The notes under the pieces were generated by a model, which saw nothing but the letters and a program-made list of their open reading frames with translations, searched no databases and was not told where the DNA came from. Of a stretch of DNA of 12,002 nucleotides, positions 1 through 8,247 are shown piece after piece. Each line of letters opens with the position of its first letter. The first letter of the stretch is position 1. A program made the translations under genes and the position numbers. The stretch is from Phellopilus nigrolimitatus. Its lineage: Eukaryota; Basidiomycota; Agaricomycetes; Hymenochaetales; Hymenochaetaceae. The stretch is taken from contig JAJOHG010000601.1 in the NCBI GenBank assembly GCA_021029095.1, forward strand, positions 1-12,002, read 5' to 3'.

Positions 1-851
1 CACACTTGGTAAGAGCGAATTAGGAGTACTTATTAAGCGTACTTGTGTGTGACAACATTTCCCGTTTTGTAATTTCAGAGAAAGAGTCTGTTTTACACAT
101 CATGATCTATTGTGTGTGGCTTTTGACTCTGAGTCCGAAACCTCATAAATGGCACCTCCTGACATGCACTTAGAGACCTTCAAGATCTGTCACTCTGAGA
201 TACGGCCTCAAAGGAGATAACTAGCGAAAGCGAACGCCGAGGGAGGACCACGATTGGATTCGACATACATGTAAGTTCGAAGGTCCACTACGCGGCCTAC
301 GTACTATAGGGTGCGCAGCCGGCTCACTTACAGTATTACAGTACAATAATAAGGCTCAGAGGTTCCCGCGAGCTTGAAATTCGGGTGCTGGCCTCAGCAC
401 AGATACCTTCCCGGCTATTTACGCAGCATCATCATGATTTAAGTAAGCCTGCTTGTACTCGTTCTCGGAACATATAACAATAATCGATTTACGTTCTGAA
501 TTTCATGCAAACGGTAGGCCTTCTTTTTTAAATCATACGCCCCCCCCCCCCCCCCTCGCCTAAGCACTGCTCGTCAATTAGGCTCTGCGTGTAGAAGAAT
601 TTTGATTTGCCTGCAGACGAGTGTCATGCAAACGGCTATAATTTGGTCCGTCTGTATAAGTGCTGAAAAGCCCTGTCCTACTTACTGGATATGCTGCCAT
701 GGCAGGTTGACTCTGCATATCAGACTGTAACCATAGAGACGCAATGCTGATTCTCGCAATGCGCATTTTTCTTCAATTAGTCCTTGCACACTGCAGCCTC
801 TTGTCATGTTAGATGCATTACACTTCAAAGCAAACTTCAAGTCCAAAGATG
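1..851. other. Upstream non-coding region of the J-domain gene
   Basis: No convincing coding frame is visible on either strand, and open frames are short and without family resemblance. The stretch holds a C16 homopolymer (540-555) and a 12-base direct repeat TCATGCAAACGG at 503-514 and 624-635. I looked for tRNA B-box-like sequences and found none with a matching partner. It probably contains the promoter region of the gene starting at 926, and perhaps the flank of a gene lying to the left of the window. Confidence 0.5.
540..555. repeat. C16 homopolymer run
   Basis: Sixteen consecutive C residues, seen directly. This is a simple repeat that is likely to vary in length between strains and to be error-prone in sequencing. 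No function can be assigned. Confidence 0.9.
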
Positions 852-857
852 TATAAA
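852..857 (+). promoter_or_regulatory. Candidate TATA box of the J-domain gene
   Basis: TATAAA in the context gTATAAAg lies 74 bases before the proposed ATG at 926. That spacing leaves room for a start site some 30 bases downstream and a short leader. The motif is seen directly; its use as a promoter element is inferred from position only. Confidence 0.45.
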
Positions 858-925
858 GCGGAAGCATCAGCATTTCCAGTGCATTATACTACCACTCATA
901 ATCGAGACTCACCCCCTCAGAACCA

Positions 926-2770
926 ATGTCGCAAGAACAACGCCCAAAAAAAGAATTCACATATAATCCGTTCGAAAAGCTCGATATCAAAGACTGGCAG
1001 AAAACAACCGAAGGAGATGTAAAACGTACATACAAGAAATTGGTCTGTTGTTTTTAATTCCTGAAAGACTTTGACACTAGACAACTTTTTCTTCGCATTC
1101 CCCCTTCCATTAGTGCTTGGTTTATCACCCGGATAAACAAGGCGGTTCAACAAAACTGTTCCAAGAGGTACGAATTTTACGAATGCTCTTTGACTTCGCT
1201 GTTACTGCCGTTGAATGATTTCGCTCAATAGCTAGTTGAACACTACGAAGAAGCTCTTCGTTGTCTCAAGCACTGGGAGACTATTCCTGGTCATCGAGTT
1301 CCGCCATGGCCTGTGGATTTTTCACAGCCCGCTGCTTCGTTATATGCAGATAGGGATCGCAGGCCTTATCAGGCGGGACCCTCCGGGGAACGCGAAACGT
1401 TTCGACCTGCACCAGGTACTTTTATCAGAAACAGCTGATACCAGTAGTGCTTGACTTTCTTTCTTTTCAATAGCTGGACCTCCTCCCCGAGACCCCTTTT
1501 CTAGGCCACCTTCAGCAGGCCCAAGTCACCGGGGTTATACGGGACAAGAACAGACAAGGCGATGTACTTTTATCAAAAACAGCTGATACTAGTGGTGTTC
1601 GACTAATGTTCTTTTCAATAGCTACAACCCCTGGACCTCATTCCTTTCCTGGACCTTCTTCCTTTCCTGGACCTTCTCCCTTTGCTAGGCGACGAAGTAC
1701 TTCTAATGGTATGCTGGAAGCTCTGAGTTTGTGAGGGCGGCTTACCTTAATACAAATTCCTAACAGCTAGCTCGGGGTCATCTCGCGCGTATTCGGGGAT
1801 GGGAAATATGGGAGGCAAGTGTCTGACTGACTTCATTCTCGAACTGACACGTACAAATTCTCATCTCTCATCTAGAGACTGGCTACCAACCCATGACAGG
1901 TATGCAAGGATTATCTGCTTCCTATCACTGCTGGCTCAAACCCCACCCTAATTTCAGACTTTCGGAACATGCCTGCAGCGAGTGCATCCGGTCCTCGTAG
2001 AAACGGTGAGCACATATGTTTTTCGACTGGCTTTTAGAGAAAGTTAACATATAATTGATCTACTCGTTATCAAATATAGACATTTTTAATAGTAAGTCAT
2101 CACCGAGCAATTTTCACGTATATTCGTACTTTTGGTGATTTTCCGCATATCCTCCTGCATATCAAGATTGCTACAAGGATCTTCGGTCCGGGAATTCCGG
2201 AAGAGGGCAAACCTTCAATCAAGAACCTCAAGAACAGAATTTCTCGAACTATGGTGCTCGTTATGATAGCATCTACCGCTCAGTCCCTCGGAGCCACATT
2301 TCCACACCACGACTACCACCAATAAATCAAGGTCCGAGGTGGCTGCTCAACCCTACTCTGTCGTATTTAGAAATCGGTTTCGCACACTTTGTCGATGAGA
2401 TCAACGGAAGACAGCTTGTCGAGAAGTATTCGCTCGCCAGACTAACCAGCTTTACCCCGGCGGAGAAAAAATATGTTATTGATTATGTTGGAGAGCCAGA
2501 TGACATTTTAGTGCTCGTCGACAGGTTGAGCAGACGGATGTATCCACTTATCCCGCTTCACCAAAGATGGAGAGTTATATATGTGAGAACCCTGCATGCT
2601 TACATATAAATGTGCTGTTGCTGATACGTTGCGTTCAGACTTTCAACATGAAGCTGTATGACATCGTGAATCTAAAGTGGTACGACAGAAGGAATGACGA
2701 TATAACGCGTTATAATAGATTTGAACCCAGAGTCATCCGGGAGTCGGATTGCCTCCTACCATTCTACTAA
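926..2770 (+). CDS. J-domain (DnaJ/Hsp40-like) protein, 11 exons
   Basis: Proposed exons: 926-1042, 1114-1167, 1232-1415, 1474-1563, 1622-1708, 1767-1814, 1876-1899, 1958-2005, 2080-2091, 2167-2582, 2639-2770 (1212 nt, 403 residues). Residues 1-75 form a J domain: helix II DVKRTYKKLCLVY, then HPDK (HPD at 44-46, created by joining exons 1 and 2), then helix III FQELVEHYEEAL. The HPD loop is what stimulates Hsp70 ATPase in this family, so the protein is probably an Hsp70 co-chaperone. Residues about 76-279 are low-complexity, rich in Pro, Ser, Gly and Arg, with PGPxSF repeats. Residues about 280-403 look folded and charged (WLLNPTLSYLEIGFAHFVDE..., ending LLPFY) but match no family I know. There is no Cys-rich zinc domain and no typical G/F region, so it is class C by layout. 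No signal peptide or membrane segment is seen. Introns 3-9 are all phase 1. The first two exons and the last two are firm; exon 9 (12 nt) and the GC-AG intron 6 are less certain. Confidence 0.82.
1416..1473 (+). repeat. Intron 3 of the J-domain gene, copy A of a near-duplicate intron
   Basis: A 58-nt intron with donor GTACTT and acceptor TTCAATAG, containing a CTGAT branch-like motif. It matches intron 4 (1564-1621) at 49 of 58 aligned bases with no gaps, counted by eye. Both sit in phase 1. The 5' half and the last 13 bases are the best conserved parts. Confidence 0.85.
1564..1621 (+). repeat. Intron 4 of the J-domain gene, copy B of a near-duplicate intron
   Basis: This 58-nt intron has the same length, donor, branch-like CTGAT region and acceptor as intron 3, from which it is separated by only the 90-nt exon 4. 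The start of exon 4 (TGGACCTCCTCCCC...) resembles repeated units in exon 5 (TGGACCTTCTCCC...), which favours duplication of an intron-plus-exon unit of about 148 bases. Confidence 0.85.
1641..1673 (+). repeat. 18-base tandem repeat in exon 5 (PGPxSF units)
   Basis: TTCCTTTCCTGGACC occurs at 1641-1655 and again at 1659-1673, a period of 18 bases. It encodes repeated PGPxSF hexapeptides in the disordered linker of the J-domain protein. Whole-codon periodicity keeps the frame, as expected for a repeat that expands inside coding sequence. Confidence 0.8.
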
Positions 2771-3073
2771 AGTAGTGTGCACGTTGTAGCTTAGCTCAAA
2801 TGCGAAGACACTTGCTCTCTAGCCTTGATGACTGCCCTGAGTTATCCAATCACGGATTTAAATAAGCCTTGAGCAATCTCGCGGGAACGAGCCATGTCCA
2901 TGGTATGAGTGGGTTGGATAGGCACACATGTAGATGCGATGTTGCAAGAAAACACATGCATGTAAGTCGATGAGATAGACCAGCTGCGCAAATCTAGCTA
3001 GCAAAACAATACACAAAACATGAGACTGCAATAACGAAATCAAACGGTTCTTTTTCCTTTCTTCTGTTTGCAA
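2771..3073. other. Convergent intergenic spacer
   Basis: This region lies between the stop of the plus-strand J-domain gene (2770) and the stop of the minus-strand prolyl-tRNA synthetase (3074), so it must hold both 3' ends. No perfect AATAAA signal is visible; AAATAAG near 2860 is the nearest match on the plus strand. A CTAGCTAG palindrome lies at 2994-3001. No gene is seen. Confidence 0.6.
2994..3001. repeat. CTAGCTAG palindrome
   Basis: The copy lies in the spacer between the two convergent genes, 73 bases past the prolyl-tRNA synthetase stop and 224 bases past the J-domain gene stop. Confidence 0.6.
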
Positions 3074-5704
3074 TTAGTACGAGCGTCCGAACATGGTCCA
3101 GCGCTTCGCGTCCTTCTCGCACGCCGGGCATTTTGTGACTCCAGGTGCAATCTTCGGGTACTGATCCTGGTCAAAGGGAATGGCGAGTGACTTGGCACCT
3201 GCGGAAGGGGCGCGCTCGTCTTGAGGCTCCGCACTGCAGTCAGAAGGTGCCGTAAGAACTATGTTAACATCGAAAGAAAGTGAAAAGCGACTCACGTGCG
3301 CCCACTCCGTTCTTTGATATCGTCCTCGCACGCCTCTTCCTCACACCATGGAAGGACGACGACACACTTGTCATCGAGCGTCGGGACGACGTCCGCCCAC
3401 GTTGTCACGACCTTCAGGCGCGACTGATACACCGCCTTGGCGCGCTCGAACATCTCCCTCTGGATCGTCTCAAGCAACTCAGGCACGGTGTGTTCGAGGC
3501 CCGCGAGGGGCAACGGGGTCTTCGCGCCGTTGTCGCGACGCACGGAAAGCGTTTGCTTTTTCTGCACGTCGGCCGGTCCGATCTCGAGGCGAAGTGGAAC
3601 ACCCTAGGAGCCTTTATTAAGATGAATCCGGAAGCTGTGAAATGAGAGCACATCGCACCTTCTGTTCCCAGTCGTTAAATTTGTATCCTGGAGTGTAGCC
3701 ATCGCGAAGGTCAGCCTTTGCCCGAATACCAGCCTTTTTCAACGACTTTGCAAGCTCGTCGCAGCGGTCATACATCTCCTGCTTGTTCGTACGCGCCGTG
3801 ATGCCGCATGGGACGACGACGACCTGTACGCTCGCGACACGTGGAGGGAGGACAAGACCCTGGTTATCGCCGTGAACCATGACCATCACACCGATAGTAC
3901 GTGTGCTGAGGCCCCACGAGTTTTGCCATGCGTACACCTTCCCGCCGCTGGGTCCGGTACCCTGTGGGTCATCCGGATCCTCGACGACAATGTTGAACAT
4001 CTCCGGGCGCGAGAAGTTCTGGCCGAGGCAGTGCGACGTTGCACCCTGGATCCCCCGGCCCGTCGTCGGGATGAAACCCTCTACAGTTGTCGTATACAAC
4101 CCACCCGCAAATTTCTCTTTCTCGGACTTGATACCAGGGATGACGGGGACGGCGAGCAGGTCTTCGTATACTCGGCGGTAAAGATCAAGGATCTGTCGTA
4201 CTTCGACATCAGCTTCTTGTTTTGTGAGATGGGCAGTGTGGCCCTCCTGCCACAGGAATTCACGAGTGCGAAGGAAAGGCTCTAAATAAAACAAAATAAA
4301 AATTTCGAACTCCACAATGAGAAAGAAAAAGTACACACGCGGGCTCTTAAACTCCCATCTTACAACACTGTTCCATTGATTTAGCTTGAGGGGAAGATCG
4401 CGATGGCTCTTAATCCACTTCGCATAGTCTATAAAATATTTAATTTTCTGATATCAAGGGACAATGCATGCACTTACAAGGGTACATTGCCGTCTCAGAG
4501 GTTGGGCGGATAGCGATCGGCTCCTCGAGTTCTGAGTTTCCGCTGCACATTGTCTGTCTGTTGAAACAATGATGACACCAGATAGGTTTGAAACTTACGC
4601 CCTCGTGACCCAGGCCACCTCCGGCGAGAAACCCTCAATATGGTCCTTTTCCCGCTCCAGAACCTTCTGTGACACGAACATAGGGAAATATGCATTCTCG
4701 ACGCCCAACTCCTTGATTTCCGAGTTAAACCATGCTTTTTTGCGAGGTGAGTCAGTACAATCTATCGGAGAATGACAGTAGAAGAATCACCTTGGATATT
4801 CTCCCAAATGCTATATGACCACGGCTTGAGAATGTAGCAACCGCTGACACTATAATAGTCGAGCATGTCGGCTTTGATCAGAACCTGTAAATTTGTGATT
4901 AGATTTCCGCCTGCACATAGCTCAAAGAGATAGAAAAAACACGAACATTCGTGTACCAAGCAGGGAAGTCCACTTCTTTCTTCACACCAACTGCAATCTG
5001 CACTGCGCCTTCGATCTTCGCAGTATCCTTCTGTGCCTTTTCTTGAACCGCCGCTTTCGTCGGACCGCTTGACGTGGGAGGAGCAGCCGCCTCAGCTTTG
5101 AGCGCCTCGAAGTCAATTTCATGGATTTTGATGTCTGTCGTTTCTAAAGAACGCAAATACGCGGCGATGTCACTGCCCGAAAGGAAGACGGTTGAATCAG
5201 AGGAGAGGGCATGGACGGCAAAGGTGGATGACGAAGACGCGAGCGAAGCATCGAGGACCGTCACCACCTTTGGGAAAGTCTTCGCGTCGAGAGCCAGGGG
5301 AGAAACTTGACACAGAAATTCACATAAATTCAGCACATACTTCAAACCATATGGTTTAGAATGCAAGACGCACGAGAATCCTTGTCCAGGGCAAAATAAT
5401 CCGTCAATAAATCCGCCGAGGCGAGACGCAGCTCCTTCAAGCTAAGCTTCTTTCCAAGTGCACCCGAGCTTGTCTCGGTCTCCTCTCGCGTGACGACAAC
5501 AACGGGGACAGGAATCGCTGTCTTCGCCGTCTTTGGCTTGAATACGAGTGTTTTCGTGAGCTCGAACCCTGATGGTGCACTTCCTGAGGCCTCAAGAGTC
5601 GAGCGCCAGGCGGCAGGGGAGGTCGCCGATACGTGCGCGACTGTCGCTGCGGGAGCGATAGATAACTTCGCCAGACATTCTGCGACAACGTCGGCACTAG
5701 ACAT
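3074..5704 (-). CDS. Prolyl-tRNA synthetase, eukaryotic type with N-terminal YbaK-like domain
   Basis: Charges tRNA-Pro with proline, with ATP hydrolysed to AMP and PPi, for translation in the cytosol. Exons, 5' to 3' on the minus strand: 5704-5374, 5305-4947, 4884-4791, 4734-4599, 4542-4478, 4428-4339, 4281-3659, 3603-3296, 3233-3074 (2166 nt, 721 residues, close to fungal relatives of about 690-720). Residues 1-165 resemble the YbaK/ProX-type editing fold found at the N terminus of fungal ProRS. The class II catalytic core follows: [19 protein letters not shown] and [14 protein letters not shown] (motif 1 region, from about 221), [15 protein letters not shown], motif 2 [11 protein letters not shown] (363-373), and motif 3 [17 protein letters not shown] (485-501). 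The anticodon-binding domain runs from about 508 (VVVVPCGIT). The C-terminal domain of this eukaryotic/archaeal type has four candidate zinc ligands, Cys653, Cys658, Cys704 and Cys707, and ends in the family's FGRSY. All eight introns (49-68 nt) restore conserved sequence, which fixes the model well. Start chosen at MSSADV; see the finding on a longer start. Confidence 0.96.
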
Positions 5705-5914
5705 GCTAGCGGATGAGTCCGAGTGAAGGCGGGCGCGTGCGTAAGTCGGAGCGTGAGCTGGTGGTCTGTGGGCAAGGGCAAATCGGGTCTGTGACTCGAC
5801 GCGGCAGGCACCTGCTATCTGATGAAAAAGGGAAAAATCATTGTGTCTGCGAAAGGAGGACCCTCCATGCCGAGCCAGATGCAGACGCACGCTGCTGCAT
5901 CGACTCGTCAGCAT
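5705..5914 (-). other. In-frame upstream extension of prolyl-tRNA synthetase, possible mitochondrial presequence
   Basis: The reading frame stays open upstream of the MSSADV start to an ATG at 5914, adding 70 codons. The added peptide begins MLTSRCSSVRLHLARHGG. It has ten Arg and many Ser, Ala and His but only three acidic residues, a composition typical of mitochondrial targeting sequences. It may be translated from a longer transcript, or may simply be the 5' untranslated region and promoter of a GC-rich gene. The sequence alone does not decide. Confidence 0.35.
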
Positions 5915-6320
5915 GCAGCCCTCGTCGAAGTCGGGTGTGGCGTCGGCGTTGTCGCGTTTGTCGGCGAAAAAAGGCGTTTTATTTACGAATTTTTGAGTCT
6001 AAATTTTGCCGACGGTTGATCATGATTGCCTTACTCGATCGAAAGTGGCTGTAACTGCTAGTCGGAGGGCAATACTACACTTGGCACGAAGCCGACTTGT
6101 CCCGTTTCTTCAAAGTCAATGAACTCAGGGCCGAAGGTTTTCATGCGCGTAAATTTTGCAATATATGTCCCTTGAATTTTATTGTTAATTATTCTCGTTT
6201 TCTTTTTTTTTTCAAGTTGAAACTGATTGAGAACGAGAAAGGTGCTTATGCTCGTAACTCGACGTTGAGTTGTACTTACATGTACTGGATATAATTCGTT
6301 AATAAGTAATCTGCCGAATC

Positions 6321-6349
6321 TTTACTACAAGTAGACCCGGTCTAGTAAA
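6321..6349. repeat. Short nested inverted repeat
   Basis: TTTACTA (6321-6327) pairs with TAGTAAA (6343-6349). Inside it, TAGACC (6332-6337) pairs with GGTCTA (6339-6344) around a single C. The two pairings partly exclude each other. The role is unknown; it could be chance, a protein binding site or a transposon-end relic. Confidence 0.5.
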
Positions 6350-6884
6350 CCGTCATAATTGTACACCTGAAGTAACTTTTAAAATAAACGTCAGTCATAT
6401 AGTAGCCCCCCAACCATCCAACCAACCCTTTCCGTGGTCTTGAGCCTTCCCGCGTCAACTCGGTTCACCACTACGGTGGGTGTGAGAAATAAAACCAGAG
6501 AACCAATCCTAAACTAAAGATACACCGAGCCCAACAAATAGATCTGTATATGCGTCGGAAATCCATCAGAACACATAGCCTATAGAGACTCGAAAGTGAA
6601 CACCGGGTTTAGAAGAATTACCTGCATGTTTTAGCCCGCGTCCTTCCTCAGGCTCCCTTTGATTAGAACTTCGCTCTATCGCTGGGCATGACGATTCTAC
6701 AAGATAAGGCATTGGCCAGGTCTTCTAGCTGTTTTCATCCTACAGTCGAACCTTGACTGGCTCTTGATGGTTAAACCCTGCTCCAGATTTTCCACTTTAC
6801 TCACATAATTGAATAGCAAATGATGCTAGAAGAGGATGCACGCTGTTCAGACCTCCACTCAGCTCACACCCTTTTGTCGTAAAC

Positions 6885-6909
6885 AAAAAAAAAAAAAAAA
6901 AAAAAAAAA
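6885..6909 (+). repeat. A25 homopolymer run
   Basis: Twenty-five consecutive A residues, seen directly, in otherwise mixed-composition intergenic DNA. It could be a simple repeat or the fossil poly(A) tail of a retroposed sequence inserted in plus orientation. No retrotransposon coding remnant is recognised immediately upstream. Confidence 0.9.
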
Positions 6910-7606
6910 CGGGTGAGGGACTTACCGAACTTCGAATCATATAAGGTCCCCGAAGGTTTGAAGTATCAAACAGTTTTCCGTTGCACGGACAAATCCGAAA
7001 GAACTCATCCAAGGAGACTGCGTGTATTCGTGTATTGGTAAATGCCGGATCAGGCTGTCAGGCATATCTTCGCAGAGTTTGGACTTCCGTTAGTACAGAG
7101 ACTGAGAAACGCACGACAAGTACAATCTTTAGACTACTGGCAGGATAGAGTTCGGCTCTGGAGAAGGGTTGACTTTGCCGGATAACAAATTCTTGGTCCA
7201 GACGAAAAACATTGTTATACGTGCAAGATTAGAATTCTAGTACAGCACGCTTTCAGCAGGAGTCATTTCTAACGAAAAAAAAGGTCTCATGCCTGGGAAG
7301 CAAACATATAGAGATAGATAGTCAGTTGAGATCGACTCATCAAAAGATTGCTAGAATTAATAATTTTTCTAGCACAACCCTGATTGAAGTGCGACCAGGG
7401 TGAACGAATAAATTCGGTGCGAAAAGAAACGCCGAATGTCGGACGTACCAGAGAGCATATACAATAGGACGACCTAGTAGGCAAGGAGGTCTCGGACGGC
7501 GTCTTGTAAAGCTGTACAGTTGTTCAGCTCAATCAAACAAGGAAAAGTCTTAGTGCGGTTAGTAGGAGCTGAAGGCGCGTCCGGATCAGAATCAATATTG
7601 ACGATT

Positions 7607-7633
7607 GCTCAGTAGTGCGATACTACGCTGAGC
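7607..7633. repeat. Ten-pair imperfect hairpin
   Basis: GCTCA-GTAGT pairs with ACTAC-(GC)-TGAGC around the loop GCGAT, giving ten pairs with a two-base bulge. No adjoining gene or T-run suggests a function. Confidence 0.45.
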
Positions 7634-7995
7634 GGCGTGCGTCAAGAAAACTCGACTAGTAGCGAATCTGCAGATGAGATTCTACATGGCCGTGCGCGCT
7701 GTTTTTCATGAATGTATTCCAGCCGTTCCGGAATCCCGCTGAGCTCAGACACCAGGGGTTAGAAGCAAGAAGCCTGGCGCTTGGGCAGATCTGAGCCGAT
7801 CGCATGATGGTAAGAAAGAAAGTTTTAGCGAAAGGGCATATGGGAGAATTATGTCACTAATGTGTAAGTACTAGGAGCGAGCCGACTGTACAAGCAGTTC
7901 AGATTTGGTTGCTAGACGAACAGCGTTGAGGACGAGAAGACATAATTCATTGAACTTTAATCGAAGATATGTGCAAACCTACGAATTTTTTTAGA

Positions 7996-8247
7996 CTAGA
8001 TTGACGGACGGTCGGTGTGCTCGGAGCCTCGGGGACCGATCACTCTCGTATTCGACGTTGATGAAAGAAGTCCATGTTTGTATAGCATATCATTCGCATC
8101 AAGCGAATCGGTAGCGCAACTGATGCCGATCTTCTCGGCAAGATCGCCGGTGACTTCCTCGTACACGTGGCTGATGGAAGTAAACCTTATTATCATCTCG
8201 AGTGCCTGACTTGATTTCAGTTCTAGCAGCTTGCCATCACGAGACAT
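7996..8247 (-). CDS. Doubtful 83-codon open frame, unrecognised
   Basis: The ATG-initiated frame begins MSRDGKLLELKSSQALEMI and contains VYEEVTGDLAEKIGI and DANDMLYKHGL. The composition is protein-like, with amphipathic helical stretches, but I cannot assign a family. No splice-linked neighbouring exon with supporting similarity was found, and no promoter is evident. It may be a degraded gene fragment, a small orphan gene or a chance frame in gene-poor DNA. Confidence 0.18.
   Translation of the reverse strand: MSRDGKLLELKSSQALEMIIRFTSISHVYEEVTGDLAEKIGISCATDSLDANDMLYKHGLLSSTSNTRVIGPRGSEHTDRPSI

Noticed and set aside
261..300. B-box-like GTTCGA near 273 as a tRNA gene
   Set aside because: No acceptor stem, A box or cloverleaf could be formed around it on either strand.
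1236..1454. 72-codon ATG frame overlapping exon 3 of the J-domain gene
   Set aside because: It is out of frame with the J domain and runs through intron 3. The exon's true frame reads WETIPGHRVPPWPVDF and joins cleanly on both sides.
3280..4285. Several plus-strand open frames across the prolyl-tRNA synthetase gene
   Set aside because: They are antisense shadows of well-supported synthetase exons and show no independent family resemblance.
6797..7012. 71-codon minus-strand frame containing a Phe run
   Set aside because: The run of Phe is only the A25 tract read in reverse; the rest has no coding character.
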